Positions 42,090 to 51,761 of a stretch of 64,000 bases of DNA are shown here, one piece after another. Position 1 is the stretch's first letter. Every line of letters starts with the position of its first letter. A model generated the notes under the pieces. The model was not told where the DNA came from and did not search any database. It worked only from the letters and a program-made list of their open reading frames with translations. The DNA is from Shinella sp. UYSO24 (lineage in GTDB: Bacteria; Pseudomonadota; Alphaproteobacteria; Rhizobiales; Rhizobiaceae), in NCBI GenBank assembly GCA_902167985.1, contig CABHNZ010000009.1:205087-269086 (forward strand), read 5' to 3'. Position numbers and translations under genes: made by a program.

Positions 42090-42539
42090 TCAACCCGGCT
42101 CCCAGCCGGGTTTCGCCATTTCGAAGCTGGAAAACTCGAAGCCCGGTGCCACCGTGCAGCCGACGAGGGTGAATTCACCGAGCGGCTCGGCGGATTGCCA
42201 GATATCGGCGGGCACGATGCCCTGCGGGCGTTCGCCGGCAAGGATGTCGGGGCCGAGGCGTATCTCTTCCACCGTCTGCCCATCCGAAAGCCGCAGCAGG
42301 AGCGGATCACCGGCATAATAGTGCCAGACTTCCACCGCATCGCGGACCCGGTGCCAGTGGGACCGTTCGCCTCTCTCCAGCAGATAGTAGATCGCCGTTG
42401 AATGGCCGCGCGTGCCGCTGGCCCCATCCGGACCGGCGGCATCACGAAACGTCTCGACATACCATCCGCCCTCGGGATGCCGCTGCATTCCAAGGGCCGC
42501 AATGATCGCCTGCGCCTGCTGCTTGACCGGTGCCGCCAT
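42090..42539 (-). CDS. Cupin-fold DUF985 protein
   Basis: This 149-residue single-domain cupin (Cupin_5/DUF985) shows QRHPEGGWYVETFRD, RGHSTAIYYLLERGERSHWHRVRDAVEVWHYYAGDPL and LVGCTVAPGFEFSSFEMA. The His/Glu pattern of the metal pocket is in the SHWHRV and EVWHYY stretches. Function in this family is poorly defined; sugar-epimerase-like cupins are the nearest described relatives. Its start is 2 bases after the gloB stop, so the two are cotranscribed. Intact. Confidence 0.85.
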   Translation of the reverse strand: MAAPVKQQAQAIIAALGMQRHPEGGWYVETFRDAAGPDGASGTRGHSTAIYYLLERGERSHWHRVRDAVEVWHYYAGDPLLLRLSDGQTVEEIRLGPDILAGERPQGIVPADIWQSAEPLGEFTLVGCTVAPGFEFSSFEMAKPGWEPG

Positions 42540-42541
42540 GG

Positions 42542-43312
42542 TCAGAAATTATCCTTGCGCTTGCGGATCTCGGCAAAGACCTCTTCGTTGGTCTTGCCTT
42601 CCATCACCAGATTGCGGCGGATGGCGGGGTCTGCAGCGCGCAGGAAGGGGTTGGTCTCCTTTTCGAGCCCCATCATTGTCGGGATGGTGAACTCGCCCTT
42701 TTCGCGCTTTGCCTCGATTTCGGCGGCGCGGGCCTTCAGGCGTTCGTTGTCCGGATCGATGGACAGGGCGAATTTGGCGTTGGAGAGCGTGTATTCGTGG
42801 CCGAAATAGATGGCTGTCTCGTCCGGCAGGACGGCAAGCTTCTGCAGCGAATGCCACATGTCGGCGGCCGGGCGCTCGAACAGGCGGCCGCAGCCGAGCG
42901 CAAACAGCGTGTCGGCTGAAAACAGGATCTTGTCGTCCGGGAAATGGAAGCAGATATGGCCGGCGGTATGGCCGGGGGTCTCGAATACGCGCACCGGATG
43001 ATCGCCGAACAGGAACTCGTCGCCATCGCCGACCGTCCTGTCGAGGCCGGGAATGGCAACCGCCTCGTTGACCGGACCGATGATCTCCAGCCCGAACTTT
43101 TCCTTCAGCGCCAGATTGGCTTCCACATGGTCGGTATGATGGTGGGTGGTGAAGATATGGGTCAGCTTCCAGCCGCGGCGGGCAGCGGCATCGAGGATCG
43201 GCTGCTCTTCCGGCGCATCGATGGAAGCCGTCAGACCCGTTTCCGGATCATGCACCAGAACCCCGTAATTATCGCTGCGGCAGGAAAAAACTTCGATCTC
43301 AAGCGGTCTCAT
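42542..43312 (-). CDS. gloB: Hydroxyacylglutathione hydrolase (glyoxalase II)
   Basis: GloB hydrolyses S-lactoylglutathione in methylglyoxal detoxification. The 256-residue protein is a complete metallo-beta-lactamase-fold glyoxalase II. The HxHxDH binuclear metal site is at His57-His62 ([13 protein letters not shown]), followed by [30 protein letters not shown] and [15 protein letters not shown]. The C-terminal glutathione-binding domain ends near [15 protein letters not shown]. It is divergent from the methyltransferase gene and leads the cupin gene. Intact. Confidence 0.95.
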   Translation of the reverse strand: MRPLEIEVFSCRSDNYGVLVHDPETGLTASIDAPEEQPILDAAARRGWKLTHIFTTHHHTDHVEANLALKEKFGLEIIGPVNEAVAIPGLDRTVGDGDEFLFGDHPVRVFETPGHTAGHICFHFPDDKILFSADTLFALGCGRLFERPAADMWHSLQKLAVLPDETAIYFGHEYTLSNAKFALSIDPDNERLKARAAEIEAKREKGEFTIPTMMGLEKETNPFLRAADPAIRRNLVMEGKTNEEVFAEIRKRKDNF

Positions 43313-43401
43313 TCAATAGCCCCTATTGTGCAATATGCGTTTGAGAACAATGTAGAGGCTGGCACCCTCATGTCCAACCATCGTGCAAGAGCATTTTCGA
43401 A

Positions 43402-44142
43402 TTGTCCGTCGATATCGTCGATCTTCGTGAATTCTATCACTCGCCGCTCGGCCGCGTCGCGGAGCAGTCGATCGCCATGGCGCTGTCGTCGCTCTGGTCG
43501 CGGCTGCCGGAGGAAAGGCTCGTCGGGCTCGGCTATGCAGTGCCCTATCTGGAGCGGTTCCGGGCCGATACGGAGCGCACTTTCGCCTTCATGCCGGCAA
43601 GCCAGGGGGCGGTAAACTGGCCGGCGGGCGAGCTTTCGGACACCGCCCTCGTGTTTGACGAGGAGTTGCCGCTGCCCGACTCTTCCGTCGACCGGGTGCT
43701 GATGGTGCATTCGCTGGAATTTGCCGAAAACCCGCGCGAGACGCTGAAGGAACTCTGGCGGGTGCTGGCGCCCGGCGGGCGGCTCGTCATCGTGGTGCCG
43801 AACCGTCGCGGCGTCTGGGCGCGGATGGAGCATACGCCTTTCGGCTCGGGGCGGCCCTATTCGCGCGGGCAGCTTACAAATCTGCTGCGCGAGACGAATT
43901 TCACCCCGGCCGCCAGTGCCGAGGCGCTGTTCTTCCCGCCGTCGAAGATCCATTCCGTGCTCCGGGTGCGGCACGCTTTCGAGACGATGGGGCGGCGGTT
44001 CTGGCCGGTATTTTCCGGCGTCATCGTGCTTGAGGCGCAGAAGCGGCTCTATCAGGGCCTGCCGGTTGCTGCGCGCGCCTCACGCCGCGTCTTCGTGCCT
44101 GTGCTTGCGCCGCAGGGTGTGCCGACGACGCGGGTTCGGTGA
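43402..44142 (+). CDS. Class I SAM-dependent methyltransferase-like protein
   Basis: This is a 246-residue methyltransferase-fold protein, with VDIVDLREFYHSPLGR at the N terminus and a methyltransferase-11-type core (LPLPDSSVDRVLMVHSLEFAENPRETLKELWRVLAPGGRLVIVVPNR). The substrate is unknown. It is the usual neighbour of gloB in rhizobia. The first codon in this frame is TTG at 43402. An ATG at 43370 in another frame would join it if one base had been lost in between, in line with the other breaks, so the true start is uncertain. Confidence 0.8.
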   Translation: MSVDIVDLREFYHSPLGRVAEQSIAMALSSLWSRLPEERLVGLGYAVPYLERFRADTERTFAFMPASQGAVNWPAGELSDTALVFDEELPLPDSSVDRVLMVHSLEFAENPRETLKELWRVLAPGGRLVIVVPNRRGVWARMEHTPFGSGRPYSRGQLTNLLRETNFTPAASAEALFFPPSKIHSVLRVRHAFETMGRRFWPVFSGVIVLEAQKRLYQGLPVAARASRRVFVPVLAPQGVPTTRVR

Positions 44143-44265
44143 TTTTCGCGCAACGCGGGCGTTGGCAGGTCTCCTGAGGCCCGCCAAACACTCGACAATT
44201 CGCCTTTTCGGCTTTAATGCCAACGGACCGCCCATGAAGGCATTTTTGATCCGAAAGTTGATCCG

Positions 44266-45369
44266 ATGAGCATCGTCACGAGTGAGCCCGTTCCGCGCAA
44301 AGGCATTATGGATATTGCCGCCTATGTGCCGGGCAAGGAGCATGCTCCGGGCGTTGCCAAGGTCTACAAGCTTTCCTCCAACGAGACGCCGCTCGGCCCG
44401 AGCCCTGCCGCCATCGAGGCCTTCAAGCAGGCTGCCGAGAAGCTTGAAATCTATCCGGACGGCCAGGCCGTTGCGCTGCGCGAGGCGATCGCCACGGCCT
44501 ATGGCCTGAACGCTGCCAATATCATGTGCGGCAATGGTTCCGACGAGCTGCTCGGGCTTCTCTGCCACGTCTATCTCGGCGACGGTGACGAGGCGATCAT
44601 CACCGAGCACGGCTTCCTCGTCTACAAGATCCAGATCAAGGGCGCCGGTGCGACGCCGGTCGAGGTGAAGGAAAAGGACTGCACGGTCGATGTCGATGCG
44701 ATCCTTGCGGCCGTCACCGACAAGACCAAGCTCGTCTTCATCGCCAATCCCGGCAATCCGACCGGCACCTATGTTCCGGTTTCGGAAATCCGCCGCCTGC
44801 ATGCCGGCCTGCCGAAGAACGTCATCCTCGTTCTCGATGCGGCCTATGCGGAATATGTGCGCAAGAACGATTACGAGGCGGGCCTCGAACTCGTATCGTC
44901 CAACAAGAATGTCGTCATGTGCCGCACCTTCTCGAAGGTCTACGGTCTTGCTGCGCTGCGCGTCGGCTGGATGTATGCGCCGGCCGGTATTCTCGATGCG
45001 CTGAACCGCGTTCGCGGCCCGTTCAACATGAACTCGGGCGCCATTGCCGCCGGTGCCGCCGCCGTTCGCGATCAGGCCTTCGTCGACAAGGCTGTCGAGT
45101 ACAATCTTCTGTGGCAGGACAAGCTCACCCATGCCTTCACGGCGCTTGGCCTCAAGGTCACGCCGTCCGTCACCAACTTCCTGCTCGTCCACTTCCCGGA
45201 TGTCGATGGCAAGCGTGCGCCGGAAGCCGATGAATTCCTGACGAGCCGCGGCTATATCCTGCGTGCGGTCAAGGGCTACGGTTTCCCGAATGCGCTGCGC
45301 ATGACGATCGGCCCGGAAGAGGCGAACCGCGGCGTCATCGAGGCGCTCGGCGAGTTCATGACACGATAA
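44266..45369 (+). CDS. hisC: Histidinol-phosphate aminotransferase
   Basis: HisC transaminates imidazole-acetol phosphate in histidine synthesis and may also act on aromatic keto acids. The 367-residue fold-type I aminotransferase shows [49 protein letters not shown] and the PLP Lys224 in [17 protein letters not shown]. tyrC follows 46 bases downstream; the hisC-tyrC pair is typical of alphaproteobacteria, and here HisC may serve tyrosine and phenylalanine synthesis as well. Intact. Confidence 0.95.
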   Translation: MSIVTSEPVPRKGIMDIAAYVPGKEHAPGVAKVYKLSSNETPLGPSPAAIEAFKQAAEKLEIYPDGQAVALREAIATAYGLNAANIMCGNGSDELLGLLCHVYLGDGDEAIITEHGFLVYKIQIKGAGATPVEVKEKDCTVDVDAILAAVTDKTKLVFIANPGNPTGTYVPVSEIRRLHAGLPKNVILVLDAAYAEYVRKNDYEAGLELVSSNKNVVMCRTFSKVYGLAALRVGWMYAPAGILDALNRVRGPFNMNSGAIAAGAAAVRDQAFVDKAVEYNLLWQDKLTHAFTALGLKVTPSVTNFLLVHFPDVDGKRAPEADEFLTSRGYILRAVKGYGFPNALRMTIGPEEANRGVIEALGEFMTR

Positions 45370-45415
45370 GCCCGGACCGAAAGATCCAGGCCCAAAGACC
45401 CAGGACGAAAAGACA

Positions 45416-46359
45416 ATGAGTGGCAGTGAAACGAGCGTGCATTTTGACCGGATTACGCTGATCGGCATCGGTCTGATCGGCTCGTCGATCGCGCGCGACG
45501 TCAAGCAACTGGGCCTCGCCAACGAGGTCGTCATTTCCACGCGCAGCGAAGAGACGCTGAAGCGTGCCGAGGAACTCGAGCTCGGCACGCATTACGTCTC
45601 TTCGGCTGCGAAAGCGGTCGAAGGTGCCGATCTCGTCATCGTCTCGGTGCCGGTCGGCGCGTCGGAGGCGGTGGCCCAGCAGATCGCCGCGCATCTGAAG
45701 CCCGGCGCGATCGTCACCGATGTCGGCTCCACCAAGCGTCCGTCATCGCGCAGATGGCGCCGCATATGCCCGACAATGTGCATTTCATTCCCGGCCATCC
45801 GTTGGCGGGTACGGAAAAGTCGGGTCCTGATGCGGGTTTTGCCGGTCTCTTCCGCGATCGCTGGTGCATTTTCACGCCGCTGCCGGATACGGATGCGGAC
45901 GCCCTCGACAGGCTGAAGGCCTTCTGGATGGAGCTCGGCTCGCGGGTCGACGACATGGACCCGCAGCATCACGACAAGGTGCTGGCGATCGTCTCGCACC
46001 TGCCGCATATCATCGCCTACAATATCGTCGGTACGGCCGATGATCTCGGCACGGTGACAGAATCGGAAGTCATCAAATATTCCGCCTCCGGTTTCCGCGA
46101 TTTCACGCGTCTCGCCGCCTCCGATCCGACGATGTGGCGGGATATCTGCCTGCACAACAAGGATGCCATCCTTGAGATGCTGGCGCGGTTTTCGGAAGAT
46201 CTCGCCTATCTGCAGCGGGCGATCCGCTGGGGGGAGGGCGACAAGCTGTTCGATCTCTTCACCCGCACCCGCGCCATCCGCCGGTCCATCGTGCAGGCCG
46301 GCCAAGATGTCGACGCGCCGGATTTTGGCCGGCACGCGCTTGATACAACCAAGAAGTAA
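45416..46359 (+). CDS. tyrC: Prephenate/arogenate dehydrogenase (one frameshift)
   Basis: This NAD-dependent dehydrogenase of tyrosine biosynthesis is about 314 residues after repair. It has the Rossmann motif ITLIGIGLIGSSIARDV, IVSVPVGASEAVAQQI, the catalytic-region FIPGHPLAGTEKSGPDAGF (active-site His) and VLAIVSHLPHIIAYNIVG. A one-base loss at about 45733-45739 (GSTKASVIAQM) splits it. It is cotranscribed with hisC. A GC-rich hairpin lies just past the stop. Specificity for prephenate versus arogenate cannot be decided from the sequence. Confidence 0.94.
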
Positions 46360-46368
46360 GCTCGTTGA

Positions 46369-46387
46369 GCCCCCTCAGACCGGGGGC
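46369..46387. terminator. Hairpin between convergent tyrC and DUF2125 genes
   Basis: A perfect 6-bp G/C stem (46369-46374 with 46382-46387) has a seven-base loop, 10 bases after tyrC. It lacks a T tract, so a terminator role is weakly supported. Confidence 0.35.
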
Positions 46388-46402
46388 GTCAGATCGGCAG
46401 GG

Positions 46403-47404
46403 TCAGATCGGCGGGATCTCGCCGATCTGGATGAAGCCGCCGGCATAGACCTTGCCGCGGCGGATGACGACGTCGAGCGAGGCATTCTTGCCGCCGCCAA
46501 GCGCCGAGAGCATTTTTCCCGCTGTCTTCAAGGTTGAGGCGAGACCGGGGAAAGTCTGGGCCAGGCTGTCCTGCCAGGCGGAGATCTGTTCAACCTTCAC
46601 CTTGAATTTCGCCGAGAGATAGCCGCGGTCATCGAATTCGAACGGGCCGGAAACCGTAAACACCTTGCCGTCGCCGAGATCGGCTTTCAGCTCCCGCATG
46701 TCGCCCTGCGTGCCATAGAGCGCGATGCCCTTCGGGTCGCTGCCGTCGATCATGCCCGCGCGGCCGGTGAGCGTCACGTCCATGCTGGTGGTCGAGCGGG
46801 GAAACTGCGGCATGTCCTTTACCGCCGCATCGGTATCCTGCAGCGTTACGGTGGCATTGAGATCGGCGCCATCCTGCTTCATGTGGATCTCGGTACGGCC
46901 GACATTCAGATCCATGGCGCTGCCATCCGCCGAGGAGGCGATATTGGTCTTGCCGCCTCTGATCACCAGCGACGCCTGTTCGACGCCGCCGAGCTTGGTG
47001 AGAACCTGCGATTTCAGGCTGTCCCATGTGCTGGTGATCGTGAGGCCGCGGCTGGTGCGGATCTCGGAAGGTCCGTCCAGTTCCCAGTTGATGGTGCGGG
47101 GGCTGACGATCAGTGCTGAAGAACGCAGCGCGCCAAACGAGCCGGAGAGGCCGTTGCGATTGTCATCGACGCCAACCTTCGTGCAGTAGAGGCCGATGGT
47201 GAAGGGGAAGCCGCGATATTCGGCGTCAGCGCAATCGGCCGAGATGCCGTCCGTCTTGTGCCGCCCGAGGAGCGCCAGAGTGTTGTCCTTCAATGCGGAG
47301 GCGGCATAGAACCAGCCTGCCGTATAGAGTGCGGCCAGCACGATGACGGTGCCGAGAAGGATCCAGATGACCTTGCCGGCGCTGCTTCGGCTTGACGCTG
47401 CCAT
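46403..47404 (-). CDS. Membrane-anchored DUF2125 protein
   Basis: This 333-residue protein has one N-terminal helix (VIWILLGTVIVLAALYTAGWFYAAS) and a large periplasmic DUF2125 domain. Typical stretches are CADAEYRGFPFTIGLYCTKV, TINWELDGPSEIRTSRGLTI and ISAWQDSLAQTFPGLAS. I use the ATG at 47404; the frame stays open far upstream but overlaps chaC on the other strand and is not protein-like there. The function is unknown. It is divergent from chaC. Intact. Confidence 0.88.
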   Translation of the reverse strand: MAASSRSSAGKVIWILLGTVIVLAALYTAGWFYAASALKDNTLALLGRHKTDGISADCADAEYRGFPFTIGLYCTKVGVDDNRNGLSGSFGALRSSALIVSPRTINWELDGPSEIRTSRGLTITSTWDSLKSQVLTKLGGVEQASLVIRGGKTNIASSADGSAMDLNVGRTEIHMKQDGADLNATVTLQDTDAAVKDMPQFPRSTTSMDVTLTGRAGMIDGSDPKGIALYGTQGDMRELKADLGDGKVFTVSGPFEFDDRGYLSAKFKVKVEQISAWQDSLAQTFPGLASTLKTAGKMLSALGGGKNASLDVVIRRGKVYAGGFIQIGEIPPI

Positions 47405-47458
47405 GATGTTCTCCCAAAGGTGCAAATCAAATTCATGAAGTACCGTTTGGCGTGGGAT

Positions 47459-47977
47459 ATGGACGAATTTTGGGTATTTGGCTACGGGTCGCTGATGTGG
47501 AACCCTGGCTTTCCATTTGAAGAGCGGCACGCGGCCAAGGTTTTCGGATATCGCCGGTCGCTCTGCATCTGGTCCACGGTCCATCGCGGAACGCCGGAAA
47601 ATCCCGGTCTCGTGCTGGGGCTCGATCGCGGCGGTTCCTGCCGCGGCACTGCTTTTCGGGTGGCCGAGGCCGAGTGGCCGGCGGCTCTGGATTACCTGCG
47701 CCGGCGCGAGCTCGTCACCAATGTCTACAAGGAACGGATGCTGCCGCTTGCGCTTGCCGATGGCCGGCGGGTGACGGCGGTCGGCTATGTCGTCGACCGC
47801 GCCCATGAGCAATATGCGGGCGCGCTTTCGGTCGAGGAGGCGGCGCGGATCGTGCGGCGTTCGACCGGCCAGTCGGGGCCTAACGATGCCTATGTGTTCA
47901 ATACGCTCGGCCATCTGCAGCAGATGGGCATACGCGATCTCTGGCTGGAGGCGGTTTCGGCCCTGGTGGAAGGATAG
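47459..47977 (+). CDS. chaC: ChaC-like gamma-glutamylcyclotransferase
   Basis: This cytoplasmic enzyme of about 172 residues degrades glutathione to 5-oxoproline and Cys-Gly. The family signature FWVFGYGSLMWNPGF at the N terminus binds the gamma-glutamyl group. It is followed by RRSLCIWSTVHRGTPENPGLVLGLDRGGSCRGTAFRV and the late GPNDAYVFNTLGHL. The catalytic acid is probably a Glu in the REL/KER region, which I cannot fix. The start at 47459 (MDEFWVFGYG) matches homologues; in-frame ATG 47435 and GTG 47420 are alternatives. Intact. Confidence 0.9.
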   Translation: MDEFWVFGYGSLMWNPGFPFEERHAAKVFGYRRSLCIWSTVHRGTPENPGLVLGLDRGGSCRGTAFRVAEAEWPAALDYLRRRELVTNVYKERMLPLALADGRRVTAVGYVVDRAHEQYAGALSVEEAARIVRRSTGQSGPNDAYVFNTLGHLQQMGIRDLWLEAVSALVEG

Positions 47978-48004
47978 CCGGGGCCGGAGGTCGAAGATGA
48001 GAGG

Positions 48005-48796
48005 TCAGGCCGCAGGCTTGGCGCGCAGTTCGGCCAGCCGTTTGGCAGCGCTTTCCGGTAGCGGCAGATGCGGGTTTTCGGCAACCGTCTCGATCAGCAG
48101 ATCGTCGCTTGCCTTTTCGAGTGTCTCGACCAGATGGTGGTAGAATTCCTCCGAGCCCATGCCGGGCTGGATGGCGGGAAGGATCTTCACCTTGAAGTGG
48201 CCCGGATATTTGACGAGGCTGCGGCGTCCCCAGAACAGGCCCCAATGGGCGACGACCGGTACGACCGGCACCTTGATTTCCTTGTAGATGCGGGCAATGC
48301 CGTGGCGGTAGACTGGCTCGGCACCCGGCGGACGGCGGGTGCCTTCCGGGTAGATGATGAGCTGGCGGCCATCGGCCATTTCCTGCCGGGTGCGCTTCAT
48401 CACGTCGAGCATGACCTTGCCGCGGGCACCACGATTGACCGGGATCATCTTCTGCTTGGCGGCGTACCAGCCGAAGAGCGGGATCCACATCAGCTCGCGC
48501 TTCAGAATATAGACCGGGTCCTTCTGGAAGGGCAGCAGTGCCACCGTATCCCAGGCCGACTGGTGTTTTGGCGCGAAGATGCAGCCGCCTTCCGGCACGT
48601 TTTCCAGCCCCTCGATCTCGAAAGTGGCGCCGACGATCTTTGCCATCAGCCAGTTGCAGGATGCGGCCCAGGCCTTGGGGATGCGATACGCGGCCTTGCG
48701 CGGCATCAGGAAGTAGATCGGGCTCAAGACGATCATGCGGACGATCGTGTTGGCATAGAATGCGATGTTGAACAGGATCGAACGCAAGAGCAGCAT
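48005..48796 (-). CDS. plsC: 1-acyl-sn-glycerol-3-phosphate acyltransferase
   Basis: PlsC makes phosphatidic acid from lysophosphatidate at the inner membrane. The 263-residue protein has a hydrophobic N terminus (MLLLRSILFNIAFYANTIVR) and the acyltransferase motifs: the catalytic HX4D at His78-Asp83 (KHQSAWD), FGWYAAKQKMIPVNRG and YPEGTRRPPG. GGAAG six bases upstream supports the ATG at 48796; the longer frame to 48889 adds an unlikely extension. It follows ydcF on the same strand in the ftsEX neighbourhood. Intact. Confidence 0.93.
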   Translation of the reverse strand: MLLLRSILFNIAFYANTIVRMIVLSPIYFLMPRKAAYRIPKAWAASCNWLMAKIVGATFEIEGLENVPEGGCIFAPKHQSAWDTVALLPFQKDPVYILKRELMWIPLFGWYAAKQKMIPVNRGARGKVMLDVMKRTRQEMADGRQLIIYPEGTRRPPGAEPVYRHGIARIYKEIKVPVVPVVAHWGLFWGRRSLVKYPGHFKVKILPAIQPGMGSEEFYHHLVETLEKASDDLLIETVAENPHLPLPESAAKRLAELRAKPAA

Positions 48797-48933
48797 GGAG
48801 ACTTCCTTCGGGACGCCCTTTGAAAGGGACCGGCGTTGCCTACACGAGATCAGGGCCGGAAAAAAGCGCCGAAGGCCATGCGCCGGCAATAAAGCGCAGC
48901 TGTGGCCCTGGTTTGCGTCGGGCTTGGCGGTGT

Positions 48934-49644
48934 TTACGGCGTCGCGCGGGTGGGCGGCGTCTGGGCCACGTCTTCGGTTCGAAGCCCGGTGCCGCGGGTG
49001 ATGCCGAAGACATCGCGGGCATAGGCGAGCACGACCTTGCCGTATTCGAAGAGCATGATGCGCAGTGTATCCGGTTCGGCAAACCAGGCGCGGCGGGTCA
49101 GGTCCGCATTGACGACGGGGTAGGGGATGAACTCGGTCGTCGGGTCGGCGCGGCGCAGCTCATGCAGGCTGCGGATCATGTGGTAATTGTTGGTGACGAC
49201 CAGAACCGACTTGTATTCGTGATCATGGATCCAGCGGTTGATCTCGTTGGCATTGCCGATCGTGTCGATCGCGTCATAGCCGATATCGACGCAGCATTTG
49301 AAAAGGTCGGCCGAGGCGAAGGTGGTGCGGCGGATCTGGCTCGGGGTCGTCGATGGATGGGCGCCGGAGATCAGGAGCCGCCGTCCGGCGCCGTCACGCA
49401 GGAGGCCGAGCGCCTGCTCGATGCGAAGATAGCCGCCGGTCAGGACCACGATCGCATCCGCCTTGACGCCTTCCGGCGGCTGCATGGAGGTGACGGCATT
49501 GGCGAACCAGAGGAAGCCGCCGACGAGCGCAGCAAAGCTTAAGAACGCGGCCATGAAAAGCCGACGCGCATAGCGGCGCAGCCGGCTCTTGCGGGAGAAC
49601 CAGCCCAATCCCATCGGGTTCGGAGCTTCGGTATTGTCCATCAT
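48934..49644 (-). CDS. YdcF/ElyC-like DUF218 membrane protein
   Basis: This 236-residue protein has one N-terminal helix (RLFMAAFLSFAALVGGFLWFA) and a DUF218 domain. It shows DAIVVLTGGYLRIEQALGLL, RLLISGAHPSTTPSQI, the cofactor-like segment TIGNANEINRW and VLVVTNNYHMIRSLHELRR. ElyC and SanA relatives affect envelope polysaccharide metabolism and vancomycin resistance; the activity here is not known. It lies between ftsX and plsC on the same strand, about 95 bases after ftsX. Intact. Confidence 0.88.
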   Translation of the reverse strand: MMDNTEAPNPMGLGWFSRKSRLRRYARRLFMAAFLSFAALVGGFLWFANAVTSMQPPEGVKADAIVVLTGGYLRIEQALGLLRDGAGRRLLISGAHPSTTPSQIRRTTFASADLFKCCVDIGYDAIDTIGNANEINRWIHDHEYKSVLVVTNNYHMIRSLHELRRADPTTEFIPYPVVNADLTRRAWFAEPDTLRIMLFEYGKVVLAYARDVFGITRGTGLRTEDVAQTPPTRATP

Positions 49645-49739
49645 TCAGATCGTTCGGCCCGACTCATGCCTCGTCAATAGTCGCTGATTGCGGCAACGAA
49701 TAGTCCGACTATTCGCCTTGCTCCACCACCTGTGCAAGA

Positions 49740-50839
49740 TTATCGCCTCACGAATTCGGGAGCGTCCGAGCGGGCGGGGTCTGAGCGGATGACGTCGATC
49801 TCGTCGATCGTCTTCATCACGGTGAAGCGGGCGGTCAGCGTGGTCAAAAGCGCGATGACCAGCATGGTGGCGAAAATGCGAGATAGCCGGTGAAGCCGAT
49901 CGTGAACGAGCCGAAGAGGGCGGTCGCCTGATCGCTCTGTGGGGTGGCCCGCGTGTTCGACTGCCAGACGCTGGCGATGGCGAAGAGGATGGCGGCCAGC
50001 GCGCCGCCGGCGGCAGACCCCTTGAGGCTGATCAGCAGGAAATGTTTCTGGAACTCGCGGGCGACGAAGGCGCTTTCAGCACCGACGAAATGCAGGACCT
50101 CGACGATGTGGCGATTGCCGGAGAGCGCGCCCCGGGTGGCGAAGATCACCGTCAGCACCATGGCGGTGAAGACGAGGATTAGGATGCCGGTGCCGATCAG
50201 CACCGTCGTATGGGCCATGGAGACGAGGCGATCGACCCAGGTGCGGTGGTCATCCAGCGAGGCCTGCGGCACCTCCGTCTTCAAAAGGTCGCGCATGGCG
50301 GCGAAATCGGGCGGGTTGCGCTCATCGATGGTGACGATGACGAGGCGCGGGACCGGCAGATCCTTGAGGTCGAGGCCGGAACCGAGCCAGGGTTCGAGCA
50401 GGCGGGCGGTGGCGCTTTCATCCATGATCGTGCCCTCGCGGGTGCCGACGAAGGTCATGGCCACGTCGCGCGCCTTCTTCAGCGCGGCATTCATGTCCAG
50501 CCCGTCCTCGGGCTTGATCTGGATGGTGATCTCGCGGGAGATCTGGCTCTGCCAGCTTTCCGCCGTCGCGCGCACCATGGTGACGGCGCCGAGCGTCAGG
50601 CAGGCAAGGAAGGCCATGATGGCGATGACCACCATCAGCGCATTGCCCTGAATATTGGAGGGCGGCAGGATCGGGGCCGTCTGGCGCACGCGCATCTCGA
50701 CGCGGCGCGGCTGTTCCTGGCCGGTGTCCTGGGCGCCCGTGCGCGTGTCCGCACGGCTACCCGGCCGGTTCTCGGCATCGCGAGCGGCCCTGTCGCCTTT
50801 GTCGGCCTTGCTGTTTCTGATGCGGCTCATCTCATTCAT
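49740..50839 (-). CDS. ftsX: Cell division protein FtsX (one frameshift)
   Basis: FtsX is the permease-like partner of FtsE that controls peptidoglycan hydrolases at the division site. The repaired length is about 366 residues. A charged cytoplasmic N terminus of about 65 residues is followed by TM1 (ALMVVIAIMAFLACLTLGAV), a periplasmic loop with an FtsX-ECD-like sequence, and three C-terminal helices. A one-base loss at about 49872-49880 removes the last helix; restored, the protein ends RSDAPEFVRR with a stop at 49740-49742. The ATG at 50839 overlaps the end of ftsE; an in-frame ATG at 50830 is possible. Confidence 0.93.
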
Positions 50840-51491
50840 ATATATCGAGCCGCCCTTCGGTCAAAATCATCCGTCGGGCATCGACCTGATCCATCAGCGC
50901 CAGATCGTGGGTGGCGATGACGACGGCGGTGCCCAGCCGGTTGAGTTCGAGAAAGAGGCTCAGCAGACGGCGGGCCATGGGCGGATCGACATTGCCGGTC
51001 GGTTCGTCGGCCAGCAGGATTTCCGGACGGTCCATCAAGGCGCGGGCGATTGCGGCGCGCTGCTTCTCGCCGCCCGAGAGAACGGCGGGCAGGACATTGA
51101 TGCGCTCGCCAAGGCCGACCCATTTCAGAAGCTCGATCACGTCATTGCGATAGGAGCTTTCCTCCTTGCCGCGCACGCGCAGCGGCAGGGCGACGTTCTC
51201 ATAGGTTGTCAGGTGGTCGAGAAGGCGGAAATCCTGAAAGACGATGCCGACGCGGCGGCGCAACATTGGCAGTTCGCCGCGCGGGATCTGCGACAGGTCG
51301 CGGCCGAACATGTTGATGATGCCGCGGGTCGGATGCAGCGACAGGAAGAGCAGGCGCAGAAGCGTCGTCTTGCCGGCACCGGAGGGGCCGGTCAGGAACT
51401 GGAAGGATCGTTTGGGAATGTCGAATGTTAGGTCCCGGAGAATTTCCGGGCCCATGCCATAGCGCAGACCGACATTTTCGAAGTGAATCAA
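50832..51491 (-). CDS. ftsE: Cell division ATP-binding protein FtsE
   Basis: FtsE is the ABC ATPase of FtsEX. The 219-residue protein has Walker A GPSGAGKTTLLRL, the Q-loop VFQDFRLLDHLTTYENV, signature LSGGEKQRAAIARAL, Walker B ILLADEPTGNVD and the switch His in VIATHD. It overlaps ftsX by a few bases. The 270-base upstream region contains A/T-rich TTAAC elements, including an exact TTAACCAT, that resemble CtrA sites. Intact. Confidence 0.97.
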   Translation of the reverse strand: MIHFENVGLRYGMGPEILRDLTFDIPKRSFQFLTGPSGAGKTTLLRLLFLSLHPTRGIINMFGRDLSQIPRGELPMLRRRVGIVFQDFRLLDHLTTYENVALPLRVRGKEESSYRNDVIELLKWVGLGERINVLPAVLSGGEKQRAAIARALMDRPEILLADEPTGNVDPPMARRLLSLFLELNRLGTAVVIATHDLALMDQVDARRMILTEGRLDIYE

Positions 51492-51667
51492 CTTAGGATC
51501 CAGTCCCTGTATTTCGCATGTGGAGGCTTCGGTTCGGCTGCCTGCCGGCCCGTGTCTGACCGACCGGCTGCATCAACCTGCCTGCGCGCTATCTCTTAAC
51601 GACGGACGTAAACGAAAGGTAAAGCGTCAGCCGAAAAGAGCCGTTTTAACGCCCGATTTGCGAAGCG

Positions 51668-51675
51668 TTAACCAT
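51668..51675. promoter_or_regulatory. CtrA-like 8-mer in the ftsE/DUF3426-like intergenic region
   Basis: An exact TTAACCAT, the rhizobial/caulobacterial CtrA core, occurs here, with another TTAAC at 51646-51650 and TTAA at 51677-51680. The spacing is not the classical TTAA-N7-TTAA. It lies between ftsE and the divergent membrane-protein gene. Confidence 0.4.
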
Positions 51676-51761
51676 TTTAATTTACCTCTGGGCGGGATTC
51701 GTTTCAATGCCCGGCCTTTTCACGTTCTGGAAGGTCGACCCCACAAGGCCAAGAGGGTCCG

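Noticed and set aside
47405..47914. N-terminal extension of the DUF2125 protein
   Set aside because: The frame is open but low in protein-like character, and it overlaps the clearly real chaC gene on the other strand.
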